From NCBI GenBank assembly GCA_905147135.1, contig LR990042.1, forward strand, positions 15,243,545 through 15,307,544: DNA of 64,000 nt, in the 5' to 3' direction. The DNA is from Blastobasis lacticolella (taxonomy: Eukaryota; Arthropoda; Insecta; Lepidoptera; Blastobasidae). Numbering within the stretch: position 1 is the first letter of the stretch; the number at the start of each line of letters is the position of its first letter. Under the pieces are notes generated by a model. That model saw only the letters and a list, made by a program, of their open reading frames with translations. It was not told the origin of the DNA and made no database searches. Shown here piece after piece: positions 32,405 to 43,812 of this stretch. Made by a program: the position numbers and the translations under genes.

Positions 32405-32520
32405 GCGACAAAATATAATGCTACGTGCCTCCCATATCCATCTGCTACCTATAGAATGTTTATAATGCGCCGCCGAGTTATGTTAGACCCATATTATACT
32501 GACCCATAAAACGGACGAAA
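32405..32520 (+). repeat. segment shared with intron 2 of cuticle gene 4
   Basis: AATGCTACGTGCCTCCCATA, TCCATCTGCT and GCGCCGCCGAGTTATGTTAG match 47355-47470. Probably an old dispersed repeat. Confidence 0.6.
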
Positions 32521-32627
32521 TGAATGCGCGGGAGCCGTGTGCCGCCCGAGTCTCCAGTGGTAAACTGGTTCCCACGGCGAATGCATGCCCCATTTACGCT
32601 AGCCCTGTGCTCCGTATTAATTAAATA

Positions 32628-32750
32628 AAAAATGAATAAAAATGAAAAAGTATTTGTTGAATTAGGATAACGTTAATTATTATCTTTTCAAAAGTCAAAA
32701 ATCTAACCGAAAACAAAGGGAAGTTAAGCGAGCTCATCCAGGTAGGGGGC
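32628..32750 (-). repeat. BMC1-like LINE 3' end, reversed
   Basis: The complement contains CTCGCTTAACTTCCCTTTG and ATTTTTGACTTTT and ends with ACTTTTTCATTTTTATTCA, as in the LINE tail at 24230-24350. Confidence 0.7.
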
Positions 32751-33034
32751 GACGCATGCAGACCGAACAGCGCGTACGAGGGCTCACTCCGGCGAGACAC
32801 CGGGCACCGATACGTGCCACGCACATAACCGCCTAGGCGAAACATGTGCGGCGCGCACTCGGCCCCAGGCAGCCCACCGGCGGCGGCGCTCACACCAGCA
32901 CTCACCAGCCGGCCTACCCGCGTCGCCCCCTGAGCTCGGAACAAATAAGTAAAAAGAATGTCGTCTGTCTGTCAGTATGCCGCTTCAGTTAGGAAAATGA
33001 CCATCTGTGGGAAAAAGAAACGGCAAGAAACCCA
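32750..33034. other. GC-rich segment between two LINE ends
   Basis: About 190 bp of high CpG content (GGCGACGCATGCAGACCG; GTGCGGCGCGCACTCGG) between inverted LINE tails. No protein family is recognisable in its open frames. Confidence 0.4.
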
Positions 33035-33135
33035 CAGGTACATTTAAATATGATTACATTGCATTGATACATTTGTCAATTAAATTTGAGTGAGCCTGTC
33101 TTGATTGGAATATGATGTGAACCTCTACAAATCGG
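33035..33135 (+). repeat. BMC1-like LINE 3' UTR piece
   Basis: GATTACATTGCATTGATACA and GAGCCTGTCTTGATTGGAAT match 24135-24205. Confidence 0.7.
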
Positions 33136-33359
33136 TCAAGATAACTAAAAATAATAAAAATTCGAATAATAAGAAATGGCACAGCAAAAGCAGGCCAGTC
33201 CACCAAGGCAGCACCCGTTCACGAGCATGACGCAGGTCCCAGCCATCGTCCAATTCAACCATATTTGAGGGAAGAGAACGACCCGACCCCCACGCCACCA
33301 CCAGGCAGACTTTTAAGTGAGCATGCGCTGCCAATGCCGTACACATTAAAAAAATATTT

Positions 33360-33740
33360 GTTATTCAATGACTATTCCACATCAAATCATCCTCACAAAA
33401 TTAACAAAATTGTAAATTTATAAATAACTTCCTATTTCGAAGAGCTAGTAGTACACCATACATTTTTGTCATTGATATATTCATCAATTTTATAATAGGC
33501 TTTTTTCATTAAAGTTGTTTTCACCTTTTCTTTAAATTGTGATTCAGGCAAATTAATAATACATTCAGGAATATGATTATAAAATCTTATACAGTTACCC
33601 ATGAAAGATGAATTTACTTCACTAAGTCTGAACAACGGTGTTACCAGTTTATTTTTGTTTCTTAAATTGACATTATGAATATCAGTATTTTTAGCAAATT
33701 GGGTAATATGCTTTCTAACATACATAATATTATCAAATAT
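33360..33740 (-). pseudogene. LINE RT C-terminus, downstream half of a split element
   Basis: The frame below 33740 reads IFDNIMYVRKHITQFAKN, NVNLRNKNKLVTPLFRLSE and YNHIPECIINLP to a stop at 33432. This is the standard carboxyl end (..R.K..L..P..R......S....ik.yN.lP). The upstream half is at 37318-37730, on the other side of an inserted element. Confidence 0.8.
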
Positions 33741-34939
33741 ACAGGGTGTTTCATAATACACGTATAAAGCCGTGAACTGGATAGAGTGCTAAACGTATTA
33801 AAACGATAGGTATAATTATTTTTTTCGTGCGTGGAATAGTAAGCGAGAAAATGACTATCGAACTTTTTCTTTTTCAATGTCGATAATCGACATTTTGAAA
33901 ACGGAAGACCGCATCTCTAGAAATCAGTCGTAAAAGGTCACTCAATTTCATAGTACTAGGCGCAATGGGATATTAAGGAGATCTAAATTAGCTGTTTTGT
34001 ATTTTTTGGTTTGAGGGTTCTGTACAAAAAAATATTGTAATCAATTATGATTTTAATTTAGAAGATTCCTTCATAGTTTTCTCGAAAGTGCACCACCACC
34101 TAACTAATAGCAAAGTAGTCTAATTCAAATTACTGTAGCATATTAATGTAGCAAACTCTAATTAATGTTGCATATTTGTCTTTACAAGTTTGCTTTCTCA
34201 TGTCATGCCTGTCAGTCAGGTTTCAGTGTCGCATAGGTAATCGTACCTATCTGCTATGAGATTTTTCAGTAGCTACACACACATATTTTTGTATTAAATA
34301 AAACAAATAAAATACCTTAGTGTAATGAATGAAACATAAATAAAACAAAGACAGTAGAGAGTGGAGTTTAAGACAGAACCCTCCACTAATGTGGGGAAGG
34401 CTTAAATTCTCAGAGGACTGTTATCGGCTATTAGTGACGGTTAAAATCCGTACGATTTCACGAACATTTCTCATCAACAAAAATTAACTAAATGAATCTT
34501 AGTTGACGGAGCTATACCTGTAAATATCCCATGCTTCACCCAGTTGGAGAACCTAGGCAGGGGCGCAACAACCGCCGTATCAGCCGTATCAATGATACGG
34601 GGTCCCAAATCGTTTGTAAGCAAAAATACGTACTGTTATCCTAAATTTCAGTTAAACTCTATTTCCCGAAAAAAAAAAATTCGTTAGTGATTTTCAGATC
34701 ATTGTCGGGGCCCCCTCCGCCAAAGATGCAATCAAGTGATACAATCCGTTTTCGTTCCCCTTTCGCTTAGAGAAATTTTAGAAATTACTGTCTGTACAAA
34801 TTACCCGATAAAATAGTGGTAAGCAAATGTATTCCATCACCGACATCATAAGGATTATTATTAGTTCACTGTTGGACTTGTTTGAGCCTCACTTTAATAA
34901 ATGAACACAATCAATATTACGGTGCATCTACCAGGAGAA

Positions 34940-35180
34940 CATAAGAGGCGAAATAAGTACGACCCCTAACACGCGGATCCCTAAAGCGCTGCCTGCTGCC
35001 ACGCCTCCCGCCACGTCTCCCGCCACCCGCCGCCCCGTGCGCCGCGTCGAAAGTCGCGGGAAATACCCCGCCACGAGGCCCATGTGTCGACACGCCGGAG
35101 TTTTGGCAGTGTGCGTGCTGCACACTTGGGTGTGTCGTTTGATTGAACCGACGCTGACGCCGACAGCGTGGCTTCCTGGG
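34940..35180. other. GC-rich block inside the 3.58-kb element
   Basis: CTGCCTGCTGCCACGCCTCC, GCCCCGTGCGCCGCGTCG and ACCGACGCTGACGCCGACAG. Sequence of this kind is unusual inside a DNA transposon and looks like captured host promoter or exon DNA. No protein could be recognised. Confidence 0.4.
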
Positions 35181-36239
35181 TTAAAATGTACCTATTTTCG
35201 AGTCGTGTTCGTTTATTCGGTTTTTAGCTTTTCGCGTGATCGGTGTGATTGTTTGTTGCGTTGTATGTATAGGATACCTAAGTACTGTGAAAATAACTGT
35301 GATAAGACTGTAAACGATATGAATGAATGAATGATTTATTGCTTCAGGTACCAATATTAACGTAGTCTTGTTTGTGTACAATGTGCAGTAGTTTAAGTAT
35401 TGTGATAATCATTATTCTGTGCATGAGTGCAACCAAGCAGTAGGCCAAAGACCATGTTACCTACCTGCTTACGTATTGCATAGCAACCAGTGCATGCTGT
35501 AGTGTTGTGTATCTGTGTGTATGAGTGTATCTACCTATCAGTCATCGAGCCACAACAAAGCAAGAAAGTGTGGTTAACCGCGCTGGCACCTGACACTGTT
35601 TGTTTCCATAAAATAACGTTTAAAAGGTACGTACCTACATGCTTTAAAGGTCTAGGTTCTAACTAGACTAGGAGACGCTACCTACCACTGCCCCTAATAG
35701 TGACGTTAGAAGCGCAACCGCCGCGCTCGGTTCTTTTCCGACGGGAAATAGGTAGAAAAGACAACGCTTTTATCTTTTCATAAAAACATGTAGGTATTCA
35801 GTGGAACCTGTCTGTAATGTGTTTCACCAAAACTAGATTCATAAGTGGTTCCCTAGGTACGTAGGTACTTAGATGAGGGAACCGTGTTAGTAGGTACCTA
35901 GTACTTACCTATCTGTGTAGAGCCATTTTCAATTTCAATTGTCAATTGAACGAATCCCGTTTTAGTGTAGTAGATATCTACTTTAGTACGTAGCTGACTA
36001 TGTTTATTTTTATTTAGTTTATGTACCTGCGGCAGTCCACACCGCGGGTCCGGCTGTCTTCCAGACTGATTAACATGTTTTGTTTTTTATTTACATAGGT
36101 TCCTACCTACCTAACTTACTTAGATAATGTTTTTAGTCCTTTAGTTAATAAGTACCTAAGTATTATGAATTTAATTCTTATTTTACCTTTGTTGTGCTGG
36201 GGTGGTTTGTTCCGTTAGGTAGCTACCTAGTAGAAATCA
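35181..36239. other. interior of the 3.58-kb element, no gene seen
   Basis: Rich in GTAGGTACCTAC-like words (35620-36130), a simple motif bias, without coding signal. Confidence 0.4.
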
Positions 36240-36548
36240 TCTCGGTGTTAATGACCTGGTTTTGCTCTCGCGCACGAGGGCCTGGGGTCCGCCTTGACCA
36301 TGATCCAGGATTTCGCATTTCTGGTCATTACGTCTGACAGTCCTGAATCCTGCCTGACCCTGCTACCAGGGGAACCTGATTACCTGACCAGATTGAATCA
36401 TGGTTAGACATTCAGTCGCCTAAATGTGCAGGTTTCATCACGATGTTTTCCGTCAGAAAAGGTCACTGGTACGTGGCGGCAGCGGGTGTCGAACCCGGTA
36501 CCTCTCGCGTACGACTCAGATACCGTAACCTCAGGCCACCGACGACGC
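36240..36548 (-). repeat. SINE family A, reversed
   Basis: Reads on the minus strand with a degenerate tRNA head (GGGTTCGACACCCGC box) and the body GGTAATCAGGTTCCCCTGG. Nested within the 3.58-kb element. Confidence 0.8.
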
Positions 36549-37317
36549 TCCGACTATTTAAGCATTTCTACCTATTGAAAATAATTAGTGTAGGTAAGTT
36601 CCTACTTAATTTGGTAGAGTTTATTCATGTAGATAAGTAGGTAACATTTAGTTCGGCGCCTGGTAGCAAGATGTAGGAGGTTTGTTTGTTTTGTTATGAA
36701 TGGCACGAGGTTATTAAACTCCTCTTTATGGTGTGTACACACTCAACTTACGCCAATGAAGGGTTGTTGGCCGAATTCGCCGTTGGTTACAGCTCGTTCT
36801 TTGGACTTCTAAGGTCCAATAGGTAATTGCATTTCGTGGTCAAGCAAACGATCTTTGGGAGTTTTGGGAACCTATTCGGGCTCGTAATCGCACGTTTGTT
36901 CGTTGGCCATCGGTATCCGCCCAAGATGCGTTTGGTCGATTGCTTCTATCCGTTTGATGTTACCGCCACGCTGCGCTGCGGATCGCCGGCCGGCACACGC
37001 CAACGGACAATCGTTGGCCGAAACCGGTGTCGCGGTGCGTGTGTACGTAACATTAGGCTCCTGGTACTAGGCTTAAGGAGGTTGCTCTACTTTCATAGGG
37101 GTCGCACGCGGTTATTGAACTTCTCCTTCTAGGATCATCAACTTGAAATAGAGCTACGCTTCAACGTTGTCGATATGGTTATTTTTCTTTAAAAACGAAG
37201 ATTTTTTTATGAATATTAAAATTCAATGTCTGGATAATATGAAGTCGCCAGTGTACTCTTTGCAAGCTATACTTTAACACCCTTTCGGCTTTATACATGT
37301 ATTAAGAAACACCCTGT

Positions 37318-37730
37318 ATATTGACTTGAGAAAGTCAATACATCAATTTCTTTAAACAATTCTTTGAGCGAATCACGTCGACGTAATCCATATATTGCTC
37401 TTACAGCTCGCTTTTGTAGTTTGAAAATGATGTCACTATCAGCACACTTGCCCCATAGTATGATGCAGTATGACATAATACTATGAAAATAACTATAATA
37501 AACTAATCTAGCTGTATTCACATCCGTTAGCCTCCTTATTCGCCACACGGCAAATGCAGCCGAACTTAACCTACTAGCCAATGATTCAATATGTGAGCCC
37601 CATTGAATTTTTGAATCTATATTAACGCCCAAGAAAGTAGTTTTCTCTACTAACTCAAGTTGCGTTTTATCTACAAACTTTCTAAAACGTTTTTGAATAT
37701 TTTTGACATATACTACAAAATCTTTATCAT
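37318..37730 (-). pseudogene. LINE RT, upstream half of the split element
   Basis: Reads FVDKTQLELVEKTTFLGVNI, DSKIQWGSHIESLASRLS, YYSYFHSIMSYCIILWG and FKLQKRAVRAIYGLRRRD and breaks at the inserted element after DVLTFSSQY. It continues at 33740 downward. Confidence 0.8.
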
Positions 37731-37984
37731 GGCAATAAGCTCGCTGACCGTTTGTCTAGTACGTGTATCTATTATCTTAAGTCTATTATATTGAAATACC
37801 TGGTCGTGTTAGTCTTGGCTTCCATAAAATTGAATGTACGGAACTTTGGTGCTCGTAAATAAATAATTTAAAACTTATTTATGTGGAAACGGTAATTTTA
37901 TCGAATTTCCCCACACACTTCTTTCCTTGACGGAATGACATATATGTACTCGGCTACTCGTCAACAAAGGTAACCTTAAAATTA

Positions 37985-38202
37985 ATAATAAATAGTCCAA
38001 TTACACAGCCCCATCTAACCCCAAAGTAAGCAAAGCTTGTGTTATGGATGCCAGAGAACTGATTAACTACTTATATATTTATAAATACAATTTACAAAAA
38101 TTAAAATACATCATTTCAATTTCTACTCGGCCGCGAATCGAACCCGGTACCTCTGCGTGGCGTGGCACAGTGGCATATTAACCAACTGAACCACTCTGGT
38201 CG
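37985..38202 (-). repeat. tRNA-derived SINE (family B)
   Basis: The minus-strand head GTGGTTCAGTTGGTTAA with the box GGGTTCGATTCGCGGCC, then the body ending GATGGGGCTGTGTAATTGG. Confidence 0.75.
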
Positions 38203-38274
38203 TAATTTGTAAAGATCTACAATTAGCATACTATACTGTAATGTTTGCTATAGCTGTTGGAAGCTTTTTTTTTA

Positions 38275-38620
38275 TTATTATGTTATACGATAGGCAAACA
38301 GGCAAGCGGGCCACCTGATGGAAAGTGGTCACCACTGCCTATAGACATTAGCAACACCGAGACTATCGTTAATGCGTTGCCCACCTCTATAACACGTTAC
38401 TCTGGCAGCAAAAAGGCAAATATCCCTCCACTGCCAAAGCCACGGTTCCCCGAATTCCCACCCCATGGAGCTCTGGAAACCTTACTCACCGGCAGAAACA
38501 CAATTCTATTTAAAAGAGTATTGTTTAGCTCCGGTATTCTGTAAGTTGGAGGTACTTCCCCAGTCGGGCGGCTCCAATTCGAACGGGATACCCCGCTATG
38601 CCCTACCTCTCTAAAACTAC
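38275..38620 (+). repeat. dispersed repeat (family C), near full length
   Basis: GATAGGCAAACAGGCAAGCG at the start and TCGAACGGGATACCCCGC near the end; the ORF across it is incidental. Confidence 0.75.
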
Positions 38621-39032
38621 TATTATATATGAATAGCGGAAAGTCAGAACTAGGAATTTGTTCTATTCGATGGTCAACAAGCAGTAGGCAGGTATGTAAA
38701 CATCACGAACAGGCATTGATTTAAAAAAGACAATAAACAAGTAATTAAAAGTTTATATTTAAATTTAAAGTAAGTACTTAGACAACAAACTTAAGTAATA
38801 AACTTAACATTGAGTTTAAGGGTAAAAAAAGGTATGTAATACGTGGTGTCGCAAGATTGTAAAAGCCTACAAATAATTGAAACTGTAACAAAATTTATCA
38901 AACTATTTACAATTTAACGCATTATTTTTCGAAGAAACACATAAACATTAGGTTTACAATCGGTTAGGTTTGGTTTGTGTTCTCACAAAGCGATGAGGTG
39001 CCCTGTCAAATGTAAAATCTATAGTCTAGTCA

Positions 39033-39090
39033 TAAAACCGTTAGTTTATAATCTAATATACTCATGTTAGATTATAAACGAACGGTTTTA
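39033..39090. repeat. 24-bp-arm hairpin
   Basis: TAAAACCGTTAGTTTATAAT and the following TCTAA pair with the complement at 39067-39090 with one mismatch and a 10-nt loop. Confidence 0.85.
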
Positions 39091-39282
39091 ACAATCTTAG
39101 ATGACTGTGCCAGCTGAAAACAATAAACATATTTACAAACTTTGATACAAAACAATCTTGTAAATTAGGCGTAAAAATTCAAAAGACTAACGTTTGTAAT
39201 ACTGCCTCAGAATAACTTCTGAGAATATTAATGATACCGCTGGTGTGGTGTCCATAGGCAGTGGTGACCACTTTCCATCAAA

Positions 39283-40812
39283 ATCAAATCAAATCAAATA
39301 GTTTATTTGCAAGAATACAGTAGTTGATAATACTGTTCTTAAAATTAATACAGTGGTAAGTATTCAACTTGCATGCAAGTGTGCAAACATTGTGAATCTA
39401 AATAATTTGTCGTTCAAACTTTAAATTCTAGGTACTCTTTTACACTATAGAAACAATGGTGGAGCAACCAAGCAGTCAATTTAGACTTGAATGACTTACC
39501 AGTCAACAACTTCAAGTCTTTAGGAAGATGGTTAAATAGAGCTACACACATGTGGCCAATATTCCTCTTATATATATCTTTGTAAACAGTGGGCTGATAT
39601 AACAAATTCATAATTTTCGGCCTAGTTTCTCTCTGTCTAACTTCCCGTAATGTCTTCCAGTTATCAGGGTTTGATGCAACAAAAACACAAGCATCTCTGA
39701 TGTGCATACATGGAAGTGGTAAAATATTATATGTTTTAAAAAGAGGTTTGCAACTATCGTCAAATTTGGCACCACAAATAGCCCGTATGCACTTTTTTTG
39801 CACTTTAAAAGCTTTTTCCACGTCAACTGAGTTGCCCCAAAGAATCAATCCGTAACTCAGAACCGAAGACACGTAACCGTGGTAGGCTGTTATTGCCGCC
39901 TCAGTAGAGATTGTCTGTCTTAATCTTTTTAGGGCAAACACAAAGCGGTTCAGCTTAGAACATACTAAATTGATGTGCTGTTTCCAATTTAGATGCTTGT
40001 CCATCATAAGACCTAGGAACTTTATACCGTCAGCATTTTCCGCTATCTCATTGTCATGTCTTAACTGTATTATAATTTGATTAGAATTATACGATAAAAA
40101 TTGAATTAATCTAGTTTTAGTCACATTTACTTAAAGATCATTTTCACCCATCCATTGAATTATGTCCTTAAAGGCATTTTTTACATCAGATTCAAAGGAG
40201 ACACTGTCTGTACACTGTATCAGAACAGTTGTATCATCTGCAAACTGTAAACATCGGTGGGAAGTGGCAGCAGGTAGATGGTTTACATAGAGAAGGAATA
40301 ATAGTGGGCCAAGCACACTTCCCTGTGGAACACCCACCGCGTTAATTCTAAAGTTGGATCTGTAAGTGTTGTATTTAAGCAAACTGCTTAAATACAACAC
40401 CATCCGAAGCATTCAGTTTAGTTATTTCCGTGCATTGTTTTCTATCTTTTAGAAAACTAGCAATCCAATCGAGTGCTTTACCCCGAATTCCGCAATGTTC
40501 AAGTCTACGCAAAAGTATGGAATGATTTACGAAGTCAAATGCCTTGCTCATATCTAAAAATACCCCTACTATGGGAGTATTTCTGTTTAAACTTTTAGTT
40601 ATAGTTCGTACTAAATCAAAACAAGCATGTGTTGTTGAAGTGCCCTTACGAAAACCATACTGTTCAGGTCGAAGTATTTTATATTTTATTAAAAACTCAT
40701 TTATTCTGGATTGTATCGCCCGTTCGAAAATTTTTGACAGAATTGGAACCAAAGTAATTGGTCTAAAGTTTGCTGGATCTAGTGGATCTCCCTTTACCTT
40801 GCTTGTTAGAGG
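39283..40812 (-). pseudogene. jockey-like LINE, 5'-truncated RT with a hairpin frameshift
   Basis: Longest preserved retroelement here. On the minus strand it reads FRPITLVPILSKIFERAI, GFRKGTSTTHACFDLVR, GVFLDMSKAFDFVNHSIL, then after a break GVPQGSVLGPLLFLLYVN and FADDTTVLIQ, then FLGLMMDKHLNWKQHI and SYGLILWGNS to a stop at 39414. The catalytic FADD and the DMSKAFD box are both present. Breaks: a 16-bp-arm hairpin at 40366-40400 shifts the frame, and a stop at 40131 separates palm from thumb. The 3' tail is (TTTGAT)n at 39283-39305. Confidence 0.9.
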
Positions 40813-40905
40813 TGGGCAACGCATTAGTAACACCGCTGGTGTTGTTAAACCATTAACAGCAATGACTACTTTCCATCAGGTGGTCCGGTTGCCTGTTGCT
40901 TGACA
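40812..40905 (+). repeat. family C fragment bordering the LINE
   Basis: GGTGGGCAACGCATTAGTAA to GTGGTCCGGTTGCCTGTTG. A second family C piece with CCATAGGCAGTGGTGACC ends at the other border (39283). Confidence 0.65.
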
Positions 40906-40942
40906 ATCTAAATAAATTTCAAATGTAGATTTAAGCCTTTTT

Positions 40943-43749
40943 TTATCCACACATCGTAGCAAGACAGTGGGTAGGTATGTCCCCTGGTCCTTCTTCGATT
41001 TCAGGTTGGTAACCCTGATCGTCTGCGACGTATTTAACGATGATGTAGCGATTGTCTGGGGTGTGATAGCCGTAGCGACCGCGCACAACTATGTACTCGT
41101 CGTCGCGACCCTCGTTTCTTAGTTCGCTCTCCTCCTCACGGAAGCTGTCGCGTAGCACGTATCTGAAACACATGGAGTTTTACACTATCCAATACGAAAG
41201 GGCTCCTGAAATTATTTCTAGGCTCTCAGACCATCGGAAACGTTATAATGTTACACACATCACGTAGGATCCCGTAACTGTCCACTATTTGTATTCTTTG
41301 GAGATCGCAGTGAGTGTTGAAAACCTATTTTCTAGTCAAAGGAGGTCGTAACCGGTTTGTTGCTAAGTAATTAGTCGCCTAGTATAACACCCGCGAATGG
41401 AGGCGGTTGGCGCTAAAGGAGATGGCAAAAAAACCAGAGCCATGTTTATTGTCTATGACTTTTTAGCCAAGCTCTTTTTTTTAAACCAATTTTTAATGTT
41501 GCTATTGCTTTTTCCAAATTATAGCTTCTAATCTTTTACATTTTTGTTTTAAACATAGAGTAAAAAATTTTTGCACAAGGTTACATACCAATGGTCTGGG
41601 CGCCTTCGGTAAGACAGGTATTTAATACCTAGTGCGGATAAGTCTCTCACGCAGGTTTTTACTGTACTTACATTAACTTGTTTCTGTATAAATATTATCT
41701 ACCTATCTATGTAAAGAAAATAAATGTTATATTTATTTCTCATATATTCATTTACTTTACCGACTCCCTACAGTTTACCAAAAATATCTCATACACATAT
41801 TAACAAATGTACTCACGCGAACTTGTACCGGCCCGGTTTGTAGTAGTCATTCTGATAGTACCGTAGCCCGTCGTCCGCGTACCGGGTGTCTCCACGGTAG
41901 TAATCTTGCCGAGAGGTGCGGGAGGCGCGGTTATCCCGCGGCGCTGCAAGGGCAGTTGCCGTGCCCGCCTCGGCCGCGGGCGCTTTCGGCGCGCGGACGA
42001 TGCCGGCCCCGCGCTGCGGCGCGCTCAAACACACACCCAGCCACACTGCCACCAGAACCAATTCCTGAAACGTGAAATGACCACAGTGTGAGCAAACGAT
42101 AAACGAAATTTTGAACGCTACTGAATCACAAACAGTACCAAATTGTATACAATAAAGCATGATAAGTAGGCGAAAGTATTGAATCACATTTCTGCGTAGT
42201 AACAGCAGGATCAGTATTTGTGAATAATTTCGTTTCACAAATAATGTAGGCCATGATATGGTCATTTCATACCTAGTTGATTATTTTTAAAGAATTTTTA
42301 ATGTTTTTTTAAACAAATATATTTTATTATGATAAAATATCAACATGCCATACTCTGACAAAAAAACCTTAATTCTAACTAAACAAAAGACAAACAGTTT
42401 GACTCAGGTTCTCCGAATATGGAAAGGTCCCCAGAAAGCTGGCCGCCTTGCCCCGCTGAATAGCGAGGCTTAAACGCTGACCCAAGAGGAGGCCAGACTT
42501 CCGGCGCTTAGATAATTCCCGGTATAAGGAATGTGCGCCGGGTCCCCACGGCCCAAGTTTCAACGCTAAATGGCGCAAATATGTAATCGCCACTGAGACT
42601 AGCATATTTGCGCCGCTTGGCGTTCTCAGCTGAGGTAGCACCCGTCGCAGCCTGACACACGGTCACTGAAAGATGGGATGGCGCAAGGGTATCGATGCAA
42701 GTAGCATCCCTGCTGTCATTCCATCGAGCCTCTTATAATCGTCGCGGGCTAACCCACTCGGTTCTAACACCGCGGGTGCACCAGCGGTGGTAAAGGCCCG
42801 GCGGATCAGATCGTTGAGTTCTCATGACGCGGAATACTACCAGCTCTCCTGCCGTAAGACAAGCTGCGGTGGCGGGGCTGGTCTACAGGGCGACCATAGC
42901 GTCATTGATGAAAAGCGCTACAGGGTGCGCCATATCAAAGGACCGAAAGGATTTTATGCCTCGGTGGAGAATGCCGACTCAAATGTCCTTAGTTATGATA
43001 AAATCTTATTAGTAGGGACTGCGAGCTATTCACCGAGGACAAAAATGCTGGCAGAGAAACACTCGACACTTTCCGAATGTACAGACCACCATATCGAATA
43101 GGCAATGATGCCTGGTCCCAGGAGGAATTGTCAAGATTAATATTTAAAAGGGAACAGAGGGTATGTTTCACGGTGTTGTCTCGGACCTCTAAAAGAGCAA
43201 GATGTTTCCTTAGCTCTTGCAACACTGCAAAACGTACATAACAAATAAAGAAACAGTATCTAATTATGACATAAGTTACGTCGCTATTAATTTGGAGTAG
43301 GCAGTCCGAAATTTCATTAAAATTTTGTAATTTTATGTTAACTAAATATTGGAGGGAATATAAAAAAATAGGGGAGAGTCTAGAACGTGAGGCGAGGATT
43401 TGCCGACGACCGTGATGTTAGGGGCCATAGCACCGAAAGCAGCAGAAGTAGCGCCAGGCGTCGGACAAGACTCAGAGATTAACAGCTCACGAAATTTAGC
43501 TCAAGGCGTAGATAGGTAATTGTAATTTACTTATGTCACCAAAAAAATAAATCGGCGTCCTTCGTTCCCCTCTCCGCCATTTCTTGCCTATGCTGGGTGG
43601 TGCTGGTCAACTGCCCAGTCGCAAATTACGTGAAGTCGAGATACGCAAACTTACCTTATGCTCAGCTGAACATAATTTTCTATTGCAACTAATTAATGTT
43701 ACTGATCTATTTATATTTAAAAAACACATATAAGACTTACCAATTTCAT
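40943..43749 (-). CDS. RR-1 cuticular protein, gene 3 (three exons, intact)
   Basis: Secreted cuticle protein of 158 residues. Exons inferred on the minus strand: 43749-43741 (MKL, donor GTAAGT), 42064-41817 (acceptor TTTCAG, donor GTGAGT, phase 2) and 41162-40943 (acceptor TTTCAG). The signal peptide is [18 protein letters not shown]. The mature protein has an Ala/Pro/Arg linker, [14 protein letters not shown] and [10 protein letters not shown], and then a complete RR-1 domain: [30 protein letters not shown] and [19 protein letters not shown]. The C-terminus is THCLATMCG. Exon 2 has exactly the same length (248 nt) as in gene 2, and intron 2 is alignable with it, so the pair arose by inverted duplication. 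Intron 1 contains LINE debris. The 3' flank is overrun by repeats 38 nt after the stop. Confidence 0.92.
42375..42780 (-). repeat. dispersed repeat in intron 1 of gene 3
   Basis: CCCCAGAAAGCTGGCCGCC, CCGCTGAATAGCGAGGC and CTAGCATATTTGCGCCGC; related, more diverged sequence is at 44145-44215 and, reversed, at 52735-53015. Confidence 0.55.
42980..43235 (-). pseudogene. LINE ORF2 fragment in intron 1 of gene 3
   Basis: The frame reads [20 protein letters not shown] and SLPAFLSSV, a conserved block (aslPi..GGLGIR....la.pAFLaS) seen downstream of the RT in several LINE ORF2 proteins. Not part of the cuticle gene. Confidence 0.65.
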
Positions 43750-43775
43750 GTTTTTAGTATCACTGAACAACCGTT

Positions 43776-43812
43776 ACTGAGATAGTTTTTTTACAAAAAA
43801 ATCTTAAATATG
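43776..43812 (-). promoter_or_regulatory. core promoter of cuticle gene 3
   Basis: On the minus strand, TATTTAAGA begins at 43810 and the initiator CTCAGTAAC has +1 at 43778, 32 nt downstream. TTGGCCTTCG lies just upstream, matching the box in gene 1. The leader is about 29 nt. A second TCAGT (A at 43764) is too far from the TATA box. Confidence 0.7.

Larger units (their letters stand above)
33741..37317. mobile_element. 3.58-kb element with 32-bp terminal inverted repeats, inserted in a LINE
   Basis: Left end ACAGGGTGTTTCATAATACA continuing CGTATAAAGCCG; the right end is its complement with two differences in 32. It splits one LINE reading frame cleanly. Inside are a GC-rich block, a family A SINE and no recognisable transposase. 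An AT-rich junction makes the target duplication uncertain (TA, TATA or none). Confidence 0.75.

Noticed and set aside
32621..32944. 107-codon minus-strand frame
   Set aside because: Covers a LINE tail and a GC-rich block; openness is explained by composition.
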